A stretch of DNA of 12,583 nucleotides from NCBI GenBank assembly GCA_938003565.1, contig CALKYB010000069.1:1-12583 (forward strand), in the 5' to 3' direction. The translations under genes and the position numbers were made by a program. This document shows positions 1-7,300 of the stretch, in pieces (the first letter of the stretch is position 1; every line of letters starts with the position of its first letter). Under the pieces are notes generated by a model. The model ran no database searches and was not told the DNA's origin. It was given only the letters and a program-made list of their open reading frames with translations. Source of the DNA: an uncultured bacterium (GTDB taxonomy: Bacteria > Bdellovibrionota_C > UBA2361 > SZUA-149 > CALKYB01).

Positions 1-1
1 G

Positions 2-208
2 CCAAATATGTCGGGGGATGAGGTCTTTGCTAAGCTTCGAGAAGTTGACTCTAGGGCGGCTGTTCTAATCGCCTCCGGATATGCCAGTGATCAAAAAACA
101 AAAAAAGTCCTTGAAAATGGAGGACTTGGGTTTATTCAAAAACCCTTTGCTATTGAAGATTTGGCAATCCAAGTAAGAGAGTGTATCGAGAACTCAGAGA
201 AAAGTTAA
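2..208 (+). CDS. Receiver (CheY-like) domain, C-terminal end of a truncated gene
   Basis: This is the last ~69 residues of a phosphoacceptor receiver domain cut off by the window edge. The first codons read P-N-M-S-G-D-E, which is the conserved loop just after the phosphorylated Asp (usually D-x-x-M-P-x-M-S-G). The Asp and the first half of the domain therefore lie upstream, and the ATG at 8 is an internal Met rather than a start. Visible receiver hallmarks are the beta-4 strand VLIASGYA with the conserved Ser, and the FIQKPF motif with the conserved Lys-Pro. The SGYA plus KPF combination is common in receiver domains at the C-terminus of hybrid histidine kinases (CckA-like), and the protein ends soon after the last helix, so a hybrid kinase tail is my preferred reading. 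A stand-alone response regulator is also possible. The dus gene starts 31 bases downstream. Confidence 0.85.
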   Translation, partial: PNMSGDEVFAKLREVDSRAAVLIASGYASDQKTKKVLENGGLGFIQKPFAIEDLAIQVRECIENSEKS

Positions 209-239
209 CAAATTACATATGGAAATTTAGAGTTCAAAA

Positions 240-1298
240 ATGCAGTTCAAAATTGATAATCTAGCTATCAAAAGCCCCTTAATTCTTGCCCCGATGTCTG
301 GAGTAACCAACTGTGCTTTTCGAGAGCTAATTGCCTTGACCAATCCGGGCGCTGTGGGTCTTTTCGTCACTGAGTTTATTAGTATAGAAGCATTAACCCG
401 TCAGAACCCGAAGTGTTTTCAGATGATGAAATACACCTCAACCCAGAGACCTATTTCTGTACAAATATTTGGTTACGACCTCAAGAGAATGGTCCTAGCT
501 GCCAAGATGGCTGAAGATGCTGGGGCTGACATAGTCGATATTAACTCAGGCTGTCCTGCTCCAAAAGTTGTGAGAAAAGGTGGAGGCTGCGAACTAATGA
601 GACAACCAGAGCATATGGCTAAACTTCTATCTGGGGTCAAAAAAGAGATCAAAATTCCGCTCACCCTTAAAATCCGGGCTGGCTGGGATAGTGATTCTAG
701 AAACGCTCTAGAAATTTCCAAGTTAGCTGAAGAATCTGGCGTTTCAATGCTTGCAATACATGGTCGAACCAAAGCTGAAGGCTATCGAGGTTTTGCTGAC
801 TGGGATATTATTGGAAATGTAGCAGAAGAGCTTTCAATTCCGGTAGTGGGTAGTGGTGACGTCACTGACATCGAATCTGCGAAGAAAAGTTTAGAATCTG
901 GCGTTAAAGGATTGATGATTGGTCGAGCTTCCTTAAGTAATCCTTGGGTATTTAGAGAAATTCATCAACAGTTGAATGGAAATGACTATCAAGTCCCAAG
1001 TTACGCTGAAACCATCGATCTCATGCAACATTACTTAGAACTTCTTCTTAAGGAAATGCCTGAGAAAGGGGCAATTGGAAAAATGAAACAAATTGCCTCT
1101 CAGGTAACAAGAAGGGTTCCAGGCTCCAAACCAATTAGGCACAGGCTCACTAGATCGCAAAGCTTATCTGAGTTTGATTCACACCTTGAGGCTTGGCGGT
1201 CGGAACTCCTTGGTGGTTCTTTCGACAAAGAGTTTGATTCCCCAAACTCAGAGGATCGAGAACTTCTAAAAACCAATTACGAGGCTAGAACGTGTTAG
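240..1298 (+). CDS. dusB: tRNA-dihydrouridine synthase, DusB/NifR3 family
   Basis: This is a flavin (FMN) enzyme that reduces uridine to dihydrouridine in tRNA using NAD(P)H, in the cytoplasm. At 352 residues it is slightly longer than E. coli DusB (321). The TIM-barrel motifs appear in order: APMSGVTN (17-24) for FMN binding; INSGCPAPKV (101-110) with Cys105 as the expected catalytic acid; LKIRAGWD (143-150) with Lys144; IHGRTKAEGY (173-182) with His174; VVGSGDV (202-208); and GLMIGRASLSNPW (224-236), the phosphate-binding end of the barrel. A helical C-terminal tRNA-binding region follows (about 255-320). The ~30-residue acidic tail after that looks lineage-specific. The ATG has only a weak upstream ribosome site, but the protein aligns from its first residues. 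The stop overlaps the next gene by 7 bases, so this is the first gene of a coupled run with the ABC ATPase and the helicase. Confidence 0.95.
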   Translation: MQFKIDNLAIKSPLILAPMSGVTNCAFRELIALTNPGAVGLFVTEFISIEALTRQNPKCFQMMKYTSTQRPISVQIFGYDLKRMVLAAKMAEDAGADIVDINSGCPAPKVVRKGGGCELMRQPEHMAKLLSGVKKEIKIPLTLKIRAGWDSDSRNALEISKLAEESGVSMLAIHGRTKAEGYRGFADWDIIGNVAEELSIPVVGSGDVTDIESAKKSLESGVKGLMIGRASLSNPWVFREIHQQLNGNDYQVPSYAETIDLMQHYLELLLKEMPEKGAIGKMKQIASQVTRRVPGSKPIRHRLTRSQSLSEFDSHLEAWRSELLGGSFDKEFDSPNSEDRELLKTNYEARTC

Positions 1299-2008
1299 AG
1301 GTTAGGGGGGTTCACAAATCCTTTGCAGAGACTCCTCTGCTTAAAAATATTAATCTCTCGGTTGAATCAGGGGAGTACCTCGGACTAATCGGTCCAAGCG
1401 GAACCGGTAAAAGTATACTTCTTAAAATTGTAAGCGGCATACTCGACAGCGACTCCGGGAGTGTAGAGCTGAAGGATGAAAATAATAGAAAATCCTCAAT
1501 AGGCTTTCTCTTTCAGAGCGGCGCCTTGTTTGACTCCATGTCTGTTTTGGAGAACACCATGTTCCCAATTCAACAGGAACCCGACTTAAGCTACGAAGAA
1601 GCAGCTGGCCGTGCATATGAATTACTTTCAATAGTTGGCCTTGCTAAATCAATATACAAGCTTCCGGGCCAACTGAGTGGCGGAATGCAAAGACGAGTGG
1701 CATTAGCGAGAGCTTTAGTAGCTAACCCAAAACTAGTACTTTTGGATGACCCCACTGCTGGACTCGATCCAGTAGCTGCTAATGTAATAATGGACTTAAT
1801 TGAAACACTACATAAGCGATACCACCCTACAATTCTACTTGTCAGTCATGATTTACGACGACTAATTCCTCATGTCGATAGACTTGTGTGTCTATTCGAT
1901 GGCGAAGTTGTTTTTGACGACAAAAAGAGTAATATTGTAAACGCCCCCAAAGACGTTCTTAGTTTCGTCTCTACAAGATTTAACCTAGACGAGCTAAATG
2001 CCAGTTAA
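1292..2008 (+). CDS. MlaF-like ABC transporter ATP-binding protein
   Basis: This is a cytoplasmic ATPase subunit of an ABC transporter, 238 residues. It has Walker A GPSGTGKS (34-41), the Q-loop in FLFQSGALFDSMSV (Gln75), signature LSGGMQRR (128-135), Walker B LVLLDDPTAGLDP (148-160) and the H-loop VSHD (His186). The GALFDSMSVLENTMFP stretch is characteristic of the MlaF/Ttg2A/Mkl group, which powers phospholipid or other lipid transport with MlaE-type permeases and MCE proteins. Substrate is inferred from family only, and no permease or MCE gene lies in this window. Start is GTG at 1292, chosen because GAGG at 1281-1284 lies 7 bases upstream and the protein aligns from there. It overlaps dusB by 7 bases and the helicase by 11. 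Oddity: the residue after the Walker B Asp is Asp153 where most ABC ATPases have catalytic Glu. Confidence 0.92.
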   Translation: MLEVRGVHKSFAETPLLKNINLSVESGEYLGLIGPSGTGKSILLKIVSGILDSDSGSVELKDENNRKSSIGFLFQSGALFDSMSVLENTMFPIQQEPDLSYEEAAGRAYELLSIVGLAKSIYKLPGQLSGGMQRRVALARALVANPKLVLLDDPTAGLDPVAANVIMDLIETLHKRYHPTILLVSHDLRRLIPHVDRLVCLFDGEVVFDDKKSNIVNAPKDVLSFVSTRFNLDELNAS

Positions 2009-2807
2009 CAAACTTCAACGATTGAAAGAATCCTTCCTATCCGGAATAGCAGTCCCAGAGCCTTCACCTTTCAAGCCTGATGATTTTCAACTCGAAGCCA
2101 TCCAAGCTTTAGCGGACGGAGAAGATACTCTAGTAATAGCTCCAACCGGAGCTGGGAAAACATATATAGCAGTCGAAGCTATTGCTGAGATGCTAAAACA
2201 GGGGAAAAAATCAATCTACACAGCCCCTCTAAAGGCGCTTTCCAACTCCAAATTTACCGAGCTGAAGAAGAAATTTGAGCCAAAAAGTAAGGTTGGGCTT
2301 TTAACTGGGGATAGAAAAATAGAAACTGACGCAGATGTCGTAGTTGCTACCACTGAAATCTACCGCAACGACCTGTACTCTGGAGAGCAGAACTATTCTT
2401 TGGTAATCCTAGACGAGCTTCACTACCTTGCGGATCCCACCCGTGGCGCTGTTTGGGAAGAGAGTATTGTTTTGTCCGGTGGAGAATCCAATCTATTAAT
2501 GTTGTCGGCATCCATTTCTAATGAGGAAGAGATTGCTGAATGGATTGAATCCATAAGAAACAAAAAAGTTAGGATTATCAGAGTTGAGGAAAGACCCGTA
2601 GAGCTTAGAATGGGCTTTCTTCACCCAGAAGATGGTGTAATGCCTCTTCTCACCAAAAGTGGAAATATTATTCCAGAAGTACAGAGGTTTTATAAATCCT
2701 CGGATTCTCGTTTCTCACGGAGAAAAGGTCCAAGAAAAAACAGAGGTAAAAAAACTTCAGGACCTAGAAAAGCGAAGAGACGCTCATACAAAAAGGATTC
2801 TAAGTAG
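1998..2807 (+). CDS. Ski2-like DExH helicase, N-terminal RecA1 cistron of a split gene
   Basis: These 269 residues form the first RecA-like domain of a superfamily 2, Ski2/Mtr4-like RNA helicase. The motifs run in order: FQLEAIQAL (30-38), a Q-motif-like entry; APTGAGKT (48-55), motif I; TAPLKALSNSK (75-85), motif Ia; TGD (103-105); ATTEIYRN (117-124); DELH (139-142), the DExH box; and LSAS (169-172), motif III. The last ~30 residues are strongly basic (Arg/Lys-rich), which suggests RNA contact; such loops occur between the RecA domains of related single-chain helicases. Motifs IV-VI are missing here and are found in the next cistron, whose GTG overlaps this stop as TAGTG. The ATG at 1998 lies inside the end of the ABC gene (11-base overlap). 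Domain identity is secure. Whether the split is native is argued in the findings. Confidence 0.9.
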   Translation: MPVNKLQRLKESFLSGIAVPEPSPFKPDDFQLEAIQALADGEDTLVIAPTGAGKTYIAVEAIAEMLKQGKKSIYTAPLKALSNSKFTELKKKFEPKSKVGLLTGDRKIETDADVVVATTEIYRNDLYSGEQNYSLVILDELHYLADPTRGAVWEESIVLSGGESNLLMLSASISNEEEIAEWIESIRNKKVRIIRVEERPVELRMGFLHPEDGVMPLLTKSGNIIPEVQRFYKSSDSRFSRRKGPRKNRGKKTSGPRKAKRRSYKKDSK

Positions 2808-2809
2808 TG
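2793..2809 (+). promoter_or_regulatory. Ribosome-binding site and stop-start overlap (TAGTG) between helicase halves
   Basis: AAGGA at 2793-2797 lies 9 bases upstream of the GTG at 2807-2809. That GTG overlaps the stop TAG of the first half (2805-2807) by one base. A TAA at 2801-2803 closes the second half's frame just upstream, so this GTG is the first possible start in that frame. The layout is typical of translational coupling by termination and reinitiation. Confidence 0.6.
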
Positions 2810-4252
2810 GCTATCAAAAACGTCGCAATCGCTCCCATAGTTGGAGAGCTACAAAGGAACAATTTACTTCCAGCAATTGTTTTTAGAACCTCTAGAGTTC
2901 AATGCGACACCGATGTCGAGAGAGCTGCAAAAAACAGAAAACTACACATGGAGCGCCCTCGGCAAAATGAGCTAAAAGCTGAAATTGAAAAGATAGCTCG
3001 GAACTATGAAACAGATATTGAACTAATTAAATCGCATCCCCAATATGCATCCCTTGTAACAACTGGCCTAGGAGCACATCATGCAGGCCAGTTGCTCACC
3101 TGGCGACTTGTTCTGGAAGAATTAATGAGCGCAGGGTTACTAAAAGTTTTAATTGCAACTGGCACTGTTGCTGCTGGGGTTGATTTTCCGGCACGAACTG
3201 TTGTTGTCACAGCCCATTCAAGACGTGGAGCTGACGGCTATGAAGACCTAACAAGTGCTGAGCTTCAACAGATGTCGGGCAGAGCGGGAAGAAGGGGAAA
3301 AGACACTGTAGGATTTTGCCTTTCAGCCCCTTCTCTTTTTTGTGATGCTCGAACCGTAGCTCAAATTTCCTCCAGACCCCCTGCACCTCTTCGCTCAGCC
3401 TACTATCCCGCTCCCTCCACTGTGCTAAACCTACTTCGATACAGAAATGTTGATGATTTGCGTTTTACCGTACAACGAAGCCTAGCTTCCTTTACCGATA
3501 AGAAAGCCGCTCGCGAGCTGAGAAATGAATCACAAGAAATCCAGGCATCGGTTGAGGCTCAAGGCAATCCTGATAGTGAAGAACCAAACTCCAACTTGCA
3601 AAAAGGAAAGCTCAAAAAAGCAAGAAGGTTGATTAGAAAAGCCGAAGAACTCGAAGAACAACAGAACAACCTCCTTGAGCGAGCCCTAACTGGTCTTGGC
3701 AACTTAGGTTACCTAGACGGCGCTAGCCTCTCTGAGAAAGGTTACTATGCGGCACAACTCTGCACCAGTATGGTAGTTGAGCTAGCTGAAATACTAGAAG
3801 CTGGCCTATTTAGTAACTTAGGGCCGGACAAACTAGCAATCCTTGTTGGATCAATTTGTGGTGACTCTTACCGGAAGTATCTTCAAACCGAAAAAATCCA
3901 TCTAGACGAAGAAACTATCAAAACCCTCGAAGGAATAATTGCTAAAGTCGCCGCAGAAAAAATGCCCGGCGTATCAGAAGATAGACAAGTGCTTCAAGAC
4001 TGCGCCACAACAATTGCTGGTTGGATGGATGCTGAAGACTGGCTTGCCTTTCGCTCCCTTCTAACACTTACAGGAGTTGCTGAAGGCGATGCCGCTAGAC
4101 TTATTTCGCAAACAGCTGATCATCTGAATCAATTGGCAAGATTATCTGAAACTCACCCCGAGATAGCTCGAACAGCACTGATTGCAAAAATGAAACTGCT
4201 ACGGCCTCCACTAAGTGATAATTTGGTTTTAGTGCAGAACCCTACTAGCTAA
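2807..4252 (+). CDS. Ski2-like DExH helicase, C-terminal RecA2 plus DSHCT-like cistron
   Basis: These 481 residues hold the second RecA domain and the C-terminal domains missing from the preceding cistron. They include motif IV PAIVFRTSRVQCD (22-34), GLGAHHAGQL (88-97), motif V LIATGTVAAGVDFPA (115-129) and motif VI QMSGRAGRRG (155-164), which supplies the arginine finger. A basic, helical, probably coiled-coil insert follows (about 230-290). Then comes a helical region opening LSEKGYYAAQ (308-317) that resembles the DSHCT domain of Ski2/Mtr4/HelY proteins. The domain has no Walker A, so it cannot hydrolyse ATP alone; it would need to pair with the upstream RecA1 product. Together the two are about 750 residues, a normal length for a bacterial single-chain homologue. 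GTG at 2807 is the start. The likely role is unwinding structured RNA or RNPs, inferred from family. Confidence 0.9.
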   Translation: MAIKNVAIAPIVGELQRNNLLPAIVFRTSRVQCDTDVERAAKNRKLHMERPRQNELKAEIEKIARNYETDIELIKSHPQYASLVTTGLGAHHAGQLLTWRLVLEELMSAGLLKVLIATGTVAAGVDFPARTVVVTAHSRRGADGYEDLTSAELQQMSGRAGRRGKDTVGFCLSAPSLFCDARTVAQISSRPPAPLRSAYYPAPSTVLNLLRYRNVDDLRFTVQRSLASFTDKKAARELRNESQEIQASVEAQGNPDSEEPNSNLQKGKLKKARRLIRKAEELEEQQNNLLERALTGLGNLGYLDGASLSEKGYYAAQLCTSMVVELAEILEAGLFSNLGPDKLAILVGSICGDSYRKYLQTEKIHLDEETIKTLEGIIAKVAAEKMPGVSEDRQVLQDCATTIAGWMDAEDWLAFRSLLTLTGVAEGDAARLISQTADHLNQLARLSETHPEIARTALIAKMKLLRPPLSDNLVLVQNPTS

Positions 4253-4267
4253 AAACTTTTCTTAACG

Positions 4268-4300
4268 CAGAAGCATGGCTTAGGGCTTTTTTAGCTTCTG
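4268..4300 (+). terminator. Possible weak terminator after the helicase gene
   Basis: A 7-bp inverted repeat, CAGAAGC (4268-4274) and GCTTCTG (4294-4300), encloses a loop that includes a smaller AAGC-ATG-GCTT hairpin and a run of six T at 4287-4292. The run of T is inside the larger stem-loop rather than after it, so this is not a textbook structure. It lies 15 bases after the helicase stop, where a terminator for the plus-strand operon is expected. Confidence 0.35.
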
Positions 4301-4327
4301 TTCTGGGGATGTGAAGTTTAATGTGTC

Positions 4328-4348
4328 AAAAATCTCACCCTTCGGTGA
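4328..4348 (-). terminator. Rho-independent terminator of the metalloprotease gene
   Basis: Read on the minus strand, TCACC-GAAG-GGTGA (4348 down to 4335) forms a 5-bp stem with a GAAG loop, followed by GA and five T (4332-4328). It begins 3 bases after the TGA stop of the metalloprotease. The stem is short, but position and layout fit an intrinsic terminator. Confidence 0.6.
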
Positions 4349-4351
4349 AAC

Positions 4352-7300
4352 TCATCCTAGAGCCAAGGCGACATTACCCCCGATCAACTGACCAGCACCA
4401 CCAGGCGCCATTGAAAAAACCTCCACAGTTCCATCTTGGCTTCGAATGTATACATTTCCTTCTTGTGCTCTAAATACAGCCACATCAGTCTCAGAGGCTT
4501 CAAAGAACCTTAGCGGTATCGGCACATCCCCGAAGAGACCCCACTGCAGGATGTTCACTGGAGAGTCAGAACCAGAAGCGAGCCAGAACCAGTGTCCACT
4601 GCTCGGGCGCCAAACAGCGACATCTGCTTTCCCATCTCCATCAAAGTCAGCTACCCTAGGCACATCACCTGGCAAGCCCCACTGCTGAGCACGAATTGGG
4701 GCTCCTGAGCGAGAATCTAGTATAAACCACGTTCCACTAGCTGGTCGCCAAACAACAAAATCATCCCAACCATCGCCATTAAAATCAGCTGCTTGAGGAA
4801 TATCTCCCGGCAAGCCCCACTGATGAAAAACGAAAACTCCGTCGCTGGATCGAACTACATACCAGCCTCCATCACTTGGTCTCCAAATTGCCAAATCTGT
4901 AATGCCATCACCATCAAAGTCAGAAGAGAGAGGAATATCTCCGAAAAGTCCCCAGAATTTATTCTCTACAAAACCTGATTCATGAGTAATAGTCCAGATA
5001 CCGGATGAAAACTTCGTTAGCTCTGTAACACCATCTCCATTAAAATCAGTTTCAAGAACAGTTTCTCCCGGAAAAGCCGAGAGTCCACGAAAACTCGGTC
5101 CTGAGTCCTGTTCTATTCGAACTGATGAGCTAAATCTATTATAAATCTTAACACTTCTAGAATTGCCAGATAGCCCTCCACTAGTTAGTGGTTTGAAGGC
5201 AGACATCGCATGGTACTTAGCAGCGCTTGCAACTGGTTTATCTGAAGTTAAGCCAAATTTTATTATTTGTGTACCTGACTGATCCTTTAAAAACCATTGG
5301 CCAGTTAGAGGTCTGAAGACTACGAGGTTACTTTTCCCATCGCCATTAAAATCCAAGGGTAGGGGAATATCTCCTCCCAAACCATGCTGCAAAATACCTT
5401 GCCCTTGGATATACCAATTTCCATTTGAGGGGCGCCAGACTGCTCTGTCACATCTGCCATCTCCATTGAAATCACCCGGCACGGGAATGTCTCCATTCAA
5501 ACCAAATTGAGAAGTCGCAACCGAATTACCAATCTTAGTGCTCCAAATACCAGTGATTGGGTTAAAAAGGCTCAATTCCGATTTTCCATCACCATTGTAG
5601 TCACATGGAACCGGGATATCGTTTCTTTTACCAATCTGCGTCGAGTCAACGCTGGAGGTAGAAGAATTCTTAATTAAGTAAGTTGTGGTTTGGGGTTGAA
5701 AGACAGCTATATCAGCCCTGCCATCACCATCATAGTCAGCAGGAGCAGGGGTTGAATTGTTAGAACCGAGAACATATTCCAACTTTATACCTGTGTTAGA
5801 TGTCAACAACTCCCACTTGGAAGTTACGGGATCAAAAACGCCCTCATCACTTAGTCCGTCTCCATCAAAGTCTCCAGTAACTGGAACGCTACCTACGGTT
5901 CCAATTTCTCGTACTATATTCACCTGGGAATTTACTCGGGCCAAGCTATTCCATGTTTGACTCCCAGGACGATAAAGAGAAAGATTCGCCAATCCATCAC
6001 CACTAATATCATGTGAGGTAATACGCACCGGGGGTAAAGCTATTCCTGGTGTATTATTCACTACTATTCTTAAGTTCCCTAACGTACTCGCTCCCAGAGT
6101 ATCGGTTGTCTTAATCGTTATATTATAGATACCCGCCTGATTCCCCAAAGGTCGCCAAGAGAGTAATCCAGACGAGTCTAGTATTGCCCCTGCAGGTAAG
6201 TTGGTAGCTGAGAAGGTGAGTCTATCCGCGTCTAGATCACTGGCAGTAATCCGATGTTGAAAAAGCGAACCCTCCGCAATGGTTCTATCTTGAAGAGAAA
6301 GCGGGTTCAGAACTGGAGCACGATTTGCATTAACAACAATAACATTTACGACTTCTGTGTCCACAGCACCTCGGCTGTCTCTAACTATAAATGTGACGGC
6401 AAAGGGTTGAGTGCTGCGATTCCGAACTGTATTAAAGTTTGGATTCCATGAAAATCGGTTTCCAGAAAAGCTGGAGCCTGAAGGTAAATTCAGCGCTAAA
6501 AACGCTAAACTATCTCCATCACTGTCTGATGCACTAAGATTAAATGCTAGAAGTGTATCCTCTCTTACCCATTTGGTTCCAATAGGAGCAAGGACAGGTT
6601 TAGCATTGGGGATCGTTGTTGTGGTCGTCGTTGTGGTAGGGGGAATTGTGCTAACCGTGGTAACAGTGGTAACAGTAGTGGTTGTTGTGGTAGTCGTAGT
6701 TGTGGTACCCCCTCCAGTATTGATAGTTGATAAACAACTAACTGTAGAGAGATAGTTTGAGATATTGGCCTTTGATGTTGCAGAGAACTCATCAACTGCT
6801 CCAATCAAACGATCGCACATTACAAATCTTTGACCGGAGCTACAATTGTCATGCTCAGAGCCAAGAGTATGACCAATTTCATGTGCAGTAACTGGCACCA
6901 CTAAGCTTTGATCTGAAAAGTTTTGAACTAAACTATAAGACGCCTGGCTACAGGCTGAATTGACAAACGCAACTCCAGCAACTGAGCCATCAAAGTTCTT
7001 ACCTGAGAATAACGTGAATACGTCAAAGGCAGGCACTAAAGAGCGATTGCTATCCCAGAATATCGCAAATTGATTCAGTATATTTTCAGCATTGGAACCT
7101 GTATAGGGATCTGAGGAATTACTCCAAAAATTTTGAAAGCTAACGCTTATTGCGATTCCAAGTTGATCTCGGTAGATAGCGTCAACTGAATTCAGTATTG
7201 CCAATATTTGAGCGTTTGTATTCGTGCCAAAAATATTGAAATATTCAAAATCCGCGTCAGTAGCAACTTCAAGTTCTTGAAAAGTAGCAAATGCTGAATT

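Noticed and set aside
2785..2807. Programmed -1 frameshift joining the helicase halves at ACAAAAAGG
   Set aside because: A -1 shift there would meet the TAA at 2801-2803 before entering the second half's frame. Reinitiation at the overlapping GTG fits better.
2659..2886. Third-frame open frame across the helicase junction
   Set aside because: It overlaps coding sequence of both helicase halves, which carry clear family motifs up to the linker; this frame shows none.
4446..4978. Plus-strand open frames opposite the FG-GAP repeats
   Set aside because: They mirror the repetitive minus-strand coding sequence and show no independent coding signs.
6411..6755. Plus-strand Val-rich open frame opposite the metalloprotease
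   Set aside because: It is the antisense of the Thr-rich linker (ACN codons read as GTN/GTT valines). It has no ribosome site and no recognisable protein features.
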